This document shows positions 38,232 to 53,300 of a stretch of DNA of 64,000 nucleotides, in pieces. Origin of the DNA: Gammaproteobacteria bacterium (GTDB taxonomy: Bacteria; Pseudomonadota; Gammaproteobacteria; Xanthomonadales; SZUA-36); assembly GCA_021772915.1 (NCBI GenBank), contig JAJFLB010000023.1:186001-250000 (forward strand), in the 5' to 3' direction. The position numbers and the translations under genes are program-made. The notes under the pieces are model-generated. The model was not told the origin of the DNA and did no database searches. It was given only the letters and a program-made list of their open reading frames with translations. The stretch's first letter is position 1. The number at the start of each line of letters is the position of its first letter.

Positions 38232-41200
38232 GAAACGGTCCTCAGAGATTCTAATGTCATTTCCGGTTCGATTGTCTGGACCTGCCTGGCTTTGCCAAGT
38301 CGCAACATGCACGGTAAAAGCAATAGTGTGAAAAACAGGCTACAAATCATACCGCCGACAATGGACGCACCCAGTCCGCGGTATATCACGCTGCCTTCGC
38401 CCGGTAGCAACAGCAACGGCAACATGCCAAAAATACTGGTCAGGGTACTCATGAAAATAGGCCGTAACCGGATTCTCAAAGCGTGTTCCACTGCTTCGTG
38501 CCGGTCCATGCCTTTGCGTTCCGCCTGACGTGTCTGATCCACCAGCAAAATGGCGTTGTTGACCACCAGACCCAACAGGATGATGAAACCGATCATGGTC
38601 AGCAAATCCATGGGTTGGAAGGTAAACAGATTCAATGTCTGCAAAGCGATTACACCACCCACTCCAGCCAATGGAATGGTCATGATGACCAGGGCGCTGT
38701 CCTTCAGGGAACGAAATAATCCAGCCATCAACATGAACAGGATGAACAGGGCCATAATAAAGTTACGGCTCATGGTTGTTATGGCCTCACTCAGGCTGTC
38801 CGCACTGCCACCATACTGAATGGAACCGTCCGCGGGTAATGCGGCTCGCAACCCCGGCTCAACATCCGCTTTGATCATCGCTATGGCGGTCTCCAGGGAG
38901 ACGTTATCAGGTGGGCTCAGATTCACACTCACCGTCCGCCTGCCGTTAACCCTGCGAATCTGTCCAGGCCCGGTTGCGCGTTCAATAGAGACCAGTTCAC
39001 CCAGCGGCACGACCCCGCCAGCGGGTGTCATGATGGGTGTTGTAACCAGCTGCTCGGGTGTATCCCAACCATTTGCACGCATGATGATATCCATGCGATT
39101 TTCACCGTTGAAATACTCACCCAACCACAATCCATTACCCAGGGTTCGCACCAAGGATGCAACCCCGGCCCTGTCCATACCCACCTCGTTAATGCGGGCA
39201 TCGTCAGGGGAAATCCGCAACTCGGGCTCAGCCAGTTCAATGCTGGGCCAGGTTTGGATATTGGCACCGGGAAACGCCTCTGTCAGTCGCTTTTGACCCA
39301 GGTCGGCTGCAGCGTACAAGCCCTCCTGGTCAGCCGATTGCATGTGCATTGAGATATCGCGCCCGCCACCAAAGCCACCAAACAAATTGCCCTGCATGGC
39401 AAACCCCTTGAAATCCGGAATGTCCACCAATACGTCATTCCTGACAATCTCCAGCAATTCTCCAACCCGGCTCTGGTCCAGCACCCGGGCACCGATTGTG
39501 CCACCACCCGGCCAGGTCAGAATGTAGTAATTCTTAAGTGCCGGCTCTTTCACACCATCCATATAAGGTTGCAGGCGTTCCACCAGCTTGCTGACGACTT
39601 CTCTTTCATTGGTTTCTACATTCGCACCCGGTGGGAACTGCAAAAAGGCATCGACCGCATCGCGTTTGACTGGTGGCAGGTAGTCCAGTTGCGGAAACAA
39701 TAACCAGGTAACCAGCAAAGGCACCGACACCAGGCTCGCAATCAATAGCAGCCGTCGTTTACCCGTGCTACTGGCTTTCATCAGCACCCTGGCCAGACGC
39801 GTCCAGCCCTGTTCCCGACTCCGGGTCAATTTTTTTGGTTTCAGCCAACTGCCCGCGAGAGTGGGCAGGATGGTGAGTGCCACGAACAGTGATATCACCA
39901 CCGCTATAGAAATGGTCAGGGCCAGATCAGAAAATAACTGACCCTCAACATCCTTTAAAAACAACACCGGCAAAAAGATGGCGACGGTGGTCGCGGTAGA
40001 CGCCAGCAAGGCACCCTTGACCTGGGATGTTCCTGTCAATGCGGCGAGCGTGGGGACCTCACCACGCTCGCGCAAACGCACGATGTTTTCCGAAACCACT
40101 ATCGCGGCGTCGAGAACCATACCGACCGCAAAGGCCAGTCCGGCAAGGGAAATGACGTTGAGGCTGCGACCCGTCATTTGCAACACAATAAATGTGGATA
40201 ATAATGAAATCGGGATTGCCGTGGCGATCAGAAAAGTTGCGCGGAGATCACGCAGGAACCACCAAAGCACACCGATTGCAAACAGCACACCGATCAGCAG
40301 ATTGGTGGTCACCATGCTCACCGCCCGATTAATAAAAACGGCGGCGTCAAATGATTGTTGTATGTCCAGGCCGGCGGCGGCAAGTGGACCTTCACGCAGC
40401 TCGGCGACGGCCGTTTTCACCAGCTTCAGTGTGCCCAGAACATTGGCGCCATTGGCGCGGTCGACCCGCAGGCTCATGGCCGGATTGCCATTTTGGATCG
40501 CAATCTGGCTCTTCTTGCCACGGGCCACGTCGACCTCGGCAATATCACCCAGACGAATCGGTCGCCCGTCGCGCCACTCAAGTATCAGGTTTTCAAACTG
40601 CTTTGGATCATAACGACCTTCAAAGCGTAAGGTGTACTGACGTCGACCGACATCAACAAAACCACCCGACACATTGGTTGAACGCCCTGTGCGAGCAGCC
40701 ACGGCACCCAGTTCAACTCCATACTCAGCTGCCAGGTATGGGTCAATAGTGATTTGAAGTTCTTCTGCGGCGCCCGCATTGATCTGAACGCCTGCGACGC
40801 CTTCAATCGACTCCAGTTTGGGTTTGATCGTATCGGTGATGAATTGGCTATGGCTTTCTATGGTTCCGGGGGTGCCGGGCAACAGCTGCACAAAAAACCA
40901 GCTCAGTGCCTGATTGGCGCCACCGCCACCACCGCCCATCCGCACAACCGGCGGATCAGAGTCAGCCGGCATGGGGGGCAAGCGGTTAAGTCTGCCAATC
41001 ACTTCCATCAGGGTGGCTTGCATATCGGTGCCCAATGCAAATTGCATATTTATCCAGGCACCACCATTGAAGGCATTGGACGACATTTCATCCATGCCAG
41101 GCATCCCCTGGAGCACTTCTTCCATGGGTTCAAGAATTTCTGATTCAACTTCTTTCGGAGAGGCTGCCCGCCAATTTGCGTTAACACTGATTTGTGGCAG

Positions 41201-41323
41201 ATCTATATCCGGGAACAGCTGAACGGGTAACCCGGACAGGCTGAACAGCCCAAACAGGAGAATGATGGCGATAGCCACCGCGACCCCGGCAGGATTCTTA
41301 ACCGCACGTTCGGTAATATTCAT
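38228..41323 (-). CDS. RND efflux permease (AcrB/HAE1-like)
   Basis: 1031 aa; PVQLFPDIDLPQISVNANWRAASPKEVESEILEPMEEVLQGMPG; AGLAFAVGMVLDAAIVVSENI; LLGLVVNNAILLVDQ. Confidence 0.96.
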   Translation of the reverse strand: MNITERAVKNPAGVAVAIAIILLFGLFSLSGLPVQLFPDIDLPQISVNANWRAASPKEVESEILEPMEEVLQGMPGMDEMSSNAFNGGAWINMQFALGTDMQATLMEVIGRLNRLPPMPADSDPPVVRMGGGGGGANQALSWFFVQLLPGTPGTIESHSQFITDTIKPKLESIEGVAGVQINAGAAEELQITIDPYLAAEYGVELGAVAARTGRSTNVSGGFVDVGRRQYTLRFEGRYDPKQFENLILEWRDGRPIRLGDIAEVDVARGKKSQIAIQNGNPAMSLRVDRANGANVLGTLKLVKTAVAELREGPLAAAGLDIQQSFDAAVFINRAVSMVTTNLLIGVLFAIGVLWWFLRDLRATFLIATAIPISLLSTFIVLQMTGRSLNVISLAGLAFAVGMVLDAAIVVSENIVRLRERGEVPTLAALTGTSQVKGALLASTATTVAIFLPVLFLKDVEGQLFSDLALTISIAVVISLFVALTILPTLAGSWLKPKKLTRSREQGWTRLARVLMKASSTGKRRLLLIASLVSVPLLVTWLLFPQLDYLPPVKRDAVDAFLQFPPGANVETNEREVVSKLVERLQPYMDGVKEPALKNYYILTWPGGGTIGARVLDQSRVGELLEIVRNDVLVDIPDFKGFAMQGNLFGGFGGGRDISMHMQSADQEGLYAAADLGQKRLTEAFPGANIQTWPSIELAEPELRISPDDARINEVGMDRAGVASLVRTLGNGLWLGEYFNGENRMDIIMRANGWDTPEQLVTTPIMTPAGGVVPLGELVSIERATGPGQIRRVNGRRTVSVNLSPPDNVSLETAIAMIKADVEPGLRAALPADGSIQYGGSADSLSEAITTMSRNFIMALFILFMLMAGLFRSLKDSALVIMTIPLAGVGGVIALQTLNLFTFQPMDLLTMIGFIILLGLVVNNAILLVDQTRQAERKGMDRHEAVEHALRIRLRPIFMSTLTSIFGMLPLLLLPGEGSVIYRGLGASIVGGMICSLFFTLLLLPCMLRLGKARQVQTIEPEMTLESLRTVS

Positions 41324-41598
41324 CAGTCTTTTACTTCTCCCTGCTTTCTATCACTACTTTGAGGTTGGACGTGCTTAGGCAAGCAAACGTTACCCAACCC
41401 TTTTTTAGCTCACGCAGCTTAGAGCGCCATCGCTACGTTTGGTTGTAACGAAAGTCATGGGTTGCGATGACCTGACGCACACAATCGACGAACCGATTGT
41501 CAGAGTGGCAACTCAACCGGAACCACAAGTACCATTGATGCAATCCATGCTTTGCACCACACTAGTGGTCCAAGAATGTCGCCCCGGATACTGCACCC

Positions 41599-42600
41599 AT
41601 GAAGACAAACCACGCCCTGACCGACGCCATCGGCAATACACCCTTGATCCACCTGCGCAAGGCATCCGAATTGACGGGCTGTACCATTGTCGGTAAGGCG
41701 GAATTCATGAACCCGGGTGGCTCTGTCAAAGACCGCGCAGCCAAGTTCATTATTCTTGATGCCGAGCAGCGAGGCATTATTGAGCCAGGCGGAGTAATCG
41801 TTGAAGGCACGGCCGGCAATACCGGCATCGGCCTCGCATTGATCGGTAATTCACGCGGCTACCGCACGGTAATCACCATCCCGGAAAGCCAGACCATAGA
41901 GAAAAAGGACACCCTCAGACTATTCGGTGCAGAATTGCGTGAGGTCCCCGCGGTACCCTTCAAGAATCCGGAGCACTATGTGAAAGTAGCCGCGCGCCTG
42001 GCCGAAAATCTCGCCGCCACCGAGGACCATGGCGTGCTGTATGCCAACCAGTGGGAAAACCTGTCCAACGGCGACGGACACTACCGCACAACCGGCCCGG
42101 AAATCTGGCAACAAACCAACGGCACCGTGGATGCTTTTTGCTGCGCGATCGGCACTGGCGGCACTATTTCCGGTTGCGGGCGTTACCTGAAAGAGCAAAA
42201 CCCCAACGTCGTTATTGCGCTGACAGATCCAATGGGATCATGTATGTTCAACCACTACAAACATGGTGAATTAAGCGCGCAGGGCAGTTCCATTACCGAG
42301 GGCATCGGCCAGGGGCGGATTACCGCCAACATCGCCAGTGCCCCGGTGGATGAAGCCTTCCGTGTACCGGATGAAGAGGCTTTACCGGTTCTGTTTGACC
42401 TGTTGTCAGAAGAAGGTCTGTGTCTGGGTGGTTCCACCGCCATCAATGTTGCAGGGGCCATCCAGTTGGCCAAAAAACTGGGGCCGGGTCATACCATCGT
42501 GACGATACTGGCCGATTTTGGTACCCGCTACCACTCGAAGTTATTTAACCCCGTTTTCCTACGTGAAAAAGGGCTGCCGGTACCGGCGTGGCTTGCATAG
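41599..42600 (+). CDS. Cysteine synthase (PLP-dependent)
   Basis: LTDAIGNTPLIHLRKASE...NPGGSVKDRAAKFIILDAE...EGTAGNTGIGLALIG...GTGGTISGCGRYLKE. Confidence 0.93.
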   Translation: MKTNHALTDAIGNTPLIHLRKASELTGCTIVGKAEFMNPGGSVKDRAAKFIILDAEQRGIIEPGGVIVEGTAGNTGIGLALIGNSRGYRTVITIPESQTIEKKDTLRLFGAELREVPAVPFKNPEHYVKVAARLAENLAATEDHGVLYANQWENLSNGDGHYRTTGPEIWQQTNGTVDAFCCAIGTGGTISGCGRYLKEQNPNVVIALTDPMGSCMFNHYKHGELSAQGSSITEGIGQGRITANIASAPVDEAFRVPDEEALPVLFDLLSEEGLCLGGSTAINVAGAIQLAKKLGPGHTIVTILADFGTRYHSKLFNPVFLREKGLPVPAWLA

Positions 42601-42664
42601 ACGTCGAACCGGTTGACGTGATTTCTATTGGCAAGCGATAGTCGGAACGACACACCAGCGCGAA

Positions 42665-42758
42665 CCGGGTAGCTCCTCCAGAGACGCGCTCAAGTACATC
42701 CTGTATCGCTCTGTCGCCAACTTCCTGTTGGCTCAAGGTCTCTGGAGGAGCTACCCGG
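42665..42758. repeat. Perfect 21-bp inverted repeat with 52-nt spacer
   Basis: ccgggtagctcctccagagac (42665-42685) and gtctctggaggagctacccgg (42738-42758). Confidence 0.9.
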
Positions 42759-43006
42759 CTCACACTAGTGTTTTGTGCGTAACTGCAAACTTCCTTTGCG
42801 CGGACACAAGACCGACGATGTCATCGTCAAAAACCGGAATGTTCGCAAGTTGGCTCGGAGCCTGGAATTTATCAGACTGGTACTGAACACCGTTCCCAGT
42901 CGGTTAGACCATTCTGGGACCTTGAGCCAACAGGAAGTTGGCGACACGAGTCCATGGATGGACTCGGTAGAGCGAAGCAGGGAGCCCGAGCCGAGAGCGC
43001 TACATG

Positions 43007-43105
43007 GAGAAGGTGAGACCGGGGACCGGTCGAGAAGCCGGCCTGGGCCGCCGGGAACCGGTCGAGAGGCTGGCCTGGGCCATGTATTCACGACGAGTCC
43101 CGAAA
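43007..43105. repeat. Second copy of the 2x32-bp GGTCGAGAG..CTGGCCTGGGCC block
   Basis: 32-bp units 43018-43049 and 43050-43081, homologous to 30360-30423. Confidence 0.85.
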
Positions 43106-43188
43106 GTAAACCCCCACACCTACTACAGTCCCCAACCAAAATAAGCGGGACATCGGTGCCTTGGGAGTATCTTGAATGATGCTGATGA

Positions 43189-43218
43189 GTTCCCGACGAG
43201 CAAGCTCGTCTGTACTAC
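43189..43218 (-). repeat. REP-like hairpin, single copy
   Basis: gttcccgacgagcaagctcgtctgtactac between cysteine synthase and NnrS genes. Confidence 0.8.
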
Positions 43219-44360
43219 GGTCGGGGTCGGGTCAGTATTGGCCAATAGGTCCAGGTGAAGATTGCAAAGGTCAGCATCCAACCGGCGGCAGAGAAATCTG
43301 TCAGCAGCATTTGATACTCCCCGGTCAGTGGTCCGAATACCCGACTCAACGCGGCAAGCATGAAAATCCAGTACGCCATTACAGTTGCCCTGGACGCCTG
43401 CAATGGTCTGCCGGTGTGCCCCAGTGCAACTCGCGTGGTCACGGCCAATACGATGCTGCCAATGGCGCCTACTGTTAGGGCGTGCAATGCGGTAGTTGGT
43501 GTAAACCACCATCCAAATACCGAGCAGCCCAGTAGGGCGTAGCCGACGGGCAACCAGACGTAGGCAGCGTGCAGCACGAACAATAGGGGGTTGGAGGTGG
43601 TAGAAAAAGCCTGCCATTGGCTCAGCCGGTAGCCATGTACCAGGGCTGCGGCGAAAGCCAGCCAACCGGTCATGGAATGTTGTGGTGTGAAACCCGCTGC
43701 CAGGCCGACCACCACACTCAACCACAGGGCAAGTCGGTCAACGGCTTCATTATTGACCGGCAAACGCTCGTGACCCTGCGTTCGCAACCAGTTTGCTGTA
43801 AAGCTCGGCACGATACGTCCGGCGATGATGCTGACCAGCACCAGGATGGTGTGGATCAACAGGTAAATGACAGTTCTGTCACCCGCAACCGCCCAGTGGT
43901 TAGTGCCCAGGTGGTATAGACCGTTGAGAGCTGCAATTACAACGGTAATCGCAACCAGAGGGTAATTGCGACGGCTGCGACCGCCGATGATTTCAATACT
44001 GAGTAAGGTGCACAGCAGGATTGGAAATAACATGTCCAGCAAGGCCACCAGTACTGGTGGTATCCACCCTGAGAATAGCATGGCCAGCCTACCGGCCAGC
44101 CAGCTAAGCACCAACCAGACCAATGGTGCCCCTTGCACTGCCGGACGACCGGTCCAGTTGGCCACCGCGGTCAGACTGAAACCGGCGACAGCGGCCAGGG
44201 CAAAACCGACCAGCATTTCATGGCTATGCCAAAGTGGTGTGATAAACCCTAAACCCGAGCCATGCAGTGTCAGAATCCAGAGCAGCATAATCAGGATCGC
44301 GAAAACCCCATTGAGGAGAAAGAATGGCCGGAACGCGTAACTGAATAAGGCCGTTTTCAT
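43215..44360 (-). CDS. NnrS family membrane protein
   Basis: MKTALFSYAFRPFFLLNGVFAI...GLGFITPLWHSHEMLVGFALAAVAGFSLTAVANWTGRP...HALTVGAIGSIVLAVTTRVALGHTGRPL. Confidence 0.92.
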   Translation of the reverse strand: MKTALFSYAFRPFFLLNGVFAILIMLLWILTLHGSGLGFITPLWHSHEMLVGFALAAVAGFSLTAVANWTGRPAVQGAPLVWLVLSWLAGRLAMLFSGWIPPVLVALLDMLFPILLCTLLSIEIIGGRSRRNYPLVAITVVIAALNGLYHLGTNHWAVAGDRTVIYLLIHTILVLVSIIAGRIVPSFTANWLRTQGHERLPVNNEAVDRLALWLSVVVGLAAGFTPQHSMTGWLAFAAALVHGYRLSQWQAFSTTSNPLLFVLHAAYVWLPVGYALLGCSVFGWWFTPTTALHALTVGAIGSIVLAVTTRVALGHTGRPLQASRATVMAYWIFMLAALSRVFGPLTGEYQMLLTDFSAAGWMLTFAIFTWTYWPILTRPRP

Positions 44361-44373
44361 GGGGCTCACAGTG

Positions 44374-50296
<5,923 letters not shown>

Positions 50297-50300
<4 letters not shown>

Positions 50301-50710
50301 ACCAGACCTTTTTCCCTGAAAAATGACGCGTACTTCATATCGGTCACGAGCACGTGATTGGTTAGCCAGTCGCCTAGATATGCCGCCATGTCTGATTTGA
50401 TTTTTCCGGATTGAGTCAAATTGTCGCCGCAAAAATCCAGCACACGCTCCACAAACTTCGAGTGTTCGGCACAATGCTCAGAATAACCCGGGTAGTCATG
50501 CTCGCTCATACATCGCTCTTCCGATCTGAAATGGTGGTGGAAGTAATCGGTCATTTTAGTGATCAAATCCGTAACCGTTTCTGATTCCTCTTGCGCATCT
50601 CCATCTCCAGAATCAAGTAACTTATTTATCATTTCAATCAGAATTTTGTGCTCATCATCAAACCTTTGGACTCCGACACTAAATTTGTCGTCCCAGATAA
50701 TCTTTTCCAC
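50297..50710 (-). CDS. Bacteriohemerythrin
   Basis: IIWDDKFSVGVQRFDDEHKILIEMINKLLDS...YFHHHFRSEERCMSEHDYPGYSEHCAEHSKFVE. Confidence 0.94.
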
Positions 50711-50841
50711 AATGCGCTCCTGTATTTCAAAGCTGATGATGATGAAGTCTGTAGAATATTACATTTATATAATCAGTAATAGACGTCAATGGACCTTATG
50801 CATTAGGCCAAACCCGGCGTTTTCTTAGTGGAAACGACACC

Positions 50842-51702
50842 GTGTCCTTCATAACAGGGAATCAAATCATGTCTCTTATTCGTGTAATTTCCCTGACCTC
50901 CCTGGCCATGATTGCGTTTGCCGGGAATTCCCTGCTTTGCCGCATTGCACTCAAAGAGACCGGTATTGATGCAGCCAGTTTTACCAGTATTCGACTGGTA
51001 TCGGGGGCACTCATGCTGTGGATACTCATACGGATGAGACAGGAAACTTACACTGGCCAGGGTAACTGGCTCTCAGCTACGGCCCTGTTTGTTTATGCGG
51101 CGGGATTTTCATTTGCCTACGTGAACTTGCCTGCCGCCACCGGAGCCCTGCTACTTTTCGGCGCAGTCCAGGCAACGATGATCGGTTTCGCCCTCTTTTC
51201 GGGAGAGCGTTTGGTCAAACTCCAAGGGGTCGGTCTGGTGCTGGCATTGGCGGGTCTGATTGGATTATTGCTCCCCGGTATTTCGGCACCGCCGGTAGGC
51301 GGTTCAATATTGATGCTGGGTGCCGGGACTGCCTGGGGTGTTTACTCGCTGCGTGGTCAGGGTACGGCTGACCCGATACGTGTCACTACCGGCAATTTCA
51401 TCCGCACGATCCCCTTCACCCTGGCCTTGAGTGCCATCATGTTGAACCGGACCTCTTTTGACTCCACCGGAGTCTTCTACGCAATTGCTTCCGGTGCTGC
51501 TGCCTCTGGTATTGGCTATGCGATCTGGTACACCGCATTACCCGCACTCAAAGCTGCCAACGCCGCAACAGTACAGCTCAGTGTGCCGGTCATCGCGGCA
51601 CTGGGCGGTGTCGTTCTTCTGGAGGAGCCGATGACATTGCGGCTGCTGTTGGCGTCTGCTGCAATTCTTGGTGGGGTTGCACTCGTGATCTCGCGAAAAT
51701 GA
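50842..51702 (+). CDS. EamA/DMT family transporter
   Basis: About ten TM helices; AFAGNSLLCRIALKETGIDAASFTSIRLVSGALML...ALGGVVLLEEPMTLRLLLASAAILGGVALVI. Confidence 0.9.
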   Translation: MSFITGNQIMSLIRVISLTSLAMIAFAGNSLLCRIALKETGIDAASFTSIRLVSGALMLWILIRMRQETYTGQGNWLSATALFVYAAGFSFAYVNLPAATGALLLFGAVQATMIGFALFSGERLVKLQGVGLVLALAGLIGLLLPGISAPPVGGSILMLGAGTAWGVYSLRGQGTADPIRVTTGNFIRTIPFTLALSAIMLNRTSFDSTGVFYAIASGAAASGIGYAIWYTALPALKAANAATVQLSVPVIAALGGVVLLEEPMTLRLLLASAAILGGVALVISRK

Positions 51703-51983
51703 CATACCGACATCATCCTCTCTAAATGTGCTCTGGTCATAATCCGCGGCGCAGACACTTTTCACCACCACAGGCTTATTTTCTCCCCCAAAAAAGGTTT
51801 CGAAAAAGTCCAGATCATTACACTTGCGCTCGACCCGCGTTATGTTTGCAAAAAACACGCAACACGTCATACCTCATTCGGTCCTCGTCTCGTCGCAGGC
51901 AGGTACACTGCAACGCAGGTTTCCTCTATAAACAATCATCTTTAGACCAACCGGTTTGATACGCGGACAAGCAGAGGCACAAA

Positions 51984-52547
51984 ATGAAAATACTGAAAAA
52001 TTATGGTTTGATCCTGATTCCCGCCCTGGGAATAGCCACATCCAGCCTGGCCGAAGAACAAGCTGAGGTAACACCAGCACCGGTAAAATCTGCACCGGCA
52101 AAATCTGTGTGTGAAACCATGGATGGTTTTGGTGACTTTGATTTCTGGGTGGGCGATTGGAACGTCTATTCCAATAATGAGAAACGAACTCTCCAGGGCA
52201 GCAACTCCGTTTCAAAGCAACACAAGAACTGTCTGATTGTTGAAAACTGGACCAGCGCACGGGGCGGAACCGGTAGCAGCATGAACTACTTTGATCCGGT
52301 GACCGGCCAGTGGCGCCAGTTGTGGGTGGCCGGAGGTTATTCCATTGACTACACGGGCGGCTTGAGTAAAGACGGTGCAATGATCCTCAAGGGCAAGATC
52401 AACTACTACAAGAATGACACAACGCAGGCCTTTCGCGGCACCTGGACGGCGAATTCCGATGGCAGCGTCCGACAGTTGTTTGAAATACTCAGCCTGGAGA
52501 CGAACGAGTGGACCGTGTGGTTTGATGGACTTTATGTAAGAAAATAA
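51984..52547 (+). CDS. Secreted hypothetical protein (DUF1579-like)
   Basis: Signal-peptide-like N-terminus; DFDFWVGDWNVYSN...NSVSKQHKNCLIVENWTSARGGTGSSMNYFDPVTGQWRQLWV. Confidence 0.65.
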   Translation: MKILKNYGLILIPALGIATSSLAEEQAEVTPAPVKSAPAKSVCETMDGFGDFDFWVGDWNVYSNNEKRTLQGSNSVSKQHKNCLIVENWTSARGGTGSSMNYFDPVTGQWRQLWVAGGYSIDYTGGLSKDGAMILKGKINYYKNDTTQAFRGTWTANSDGSVRQLFEILSLETNEWTVWFDGLYVRK

Positions 52548-53207
52548 ACCGGGGGAGCGCTTTTTAGAAGATGCTCCAGCCGGGGCTTGCGACTCTTACG
52601 ACACCGTTTACCGCATTTGCTGAAAACATTTTTGCATTTTCACTGTCCTAAAAGATGTGTCGCGAGGATTTGGTTTATGGATCGTAGAGAGATGGTGTCA
52701 CTCAAGCTACAGATGGGTATCAACCCATCGGTGGAACTTGCGCCGGATATTCTGCGGGCCATGTGGCAACAGTTAAAACGTGAACGCGTGAATACACGAA
52801 CCACACGTTTGGTCATGGCCACGGCCAGGTCCCGTGACCACCAGCACAGCACCGTTCCCAAGCCCATCATTTAGTTGGTCCCGGACGGGTCAGTTCCCTT
52901 AAAGATATAAAAAAGACGGTTTTTTTTCACCAAAAGCCGTGTAAGCACTGGATTTTGTGCGCTTTTTCGAGTACCCTTGTACGCACCAGGATAGGGAGGG
53001 GAGGGAATCCAAGCATCTTGATCTGCATTGCTGCCGGCCGACACGGGGTCGTGCTTCTGGTTGCAATGTCTTTAAACGATTTCGCCACCCGCTGTACTCA
53101 GTGCGGTTGTAAATGCAGAAGCGGAGCCGACAAATGATCGCTGCTCACAGTGACGGGTTCTGACTGTAATTCTGCCGAATCGCAGTGAATTATGTACAGG
53201 GTCAGTA

Positions 53208-53242
53208 AGACAGACGCTTCGAAGAGGTGTCTGTCTTTTTTT
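53208..53242 (+). terminator. Rho-independent terminator
   Basis: AGACAGAC-gcttcgaagaggt-GTCTGTCT followed by a T-run. Confidence 0.75.
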
Positions 53243-53300
53243 CTGAACCAGACTCTTTTTTGGCTTACAATTTCTTATCACTCAGACAACTCCCGGAACA

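Noticed and set aside
42765-43139. ORFs on both strands over the composite repeat
   Set aside because: Proline/arginine-rich translations of the repeat itself; the same peptide-like strings appear at 30318-30515.
50301-50474. Extended GltB N-terminus (58 extra residues)
   Set aside because: The extension lies entirely within the hemerythrin gene in another frame; TTG at 50300 is a better start.
52587-52874. 95-aa ORF (or 65 aa from ATG near 52678)
   Set aside because: Plausible small protein but no family motif and only a weak upstream GAGG; not supported enough to call.
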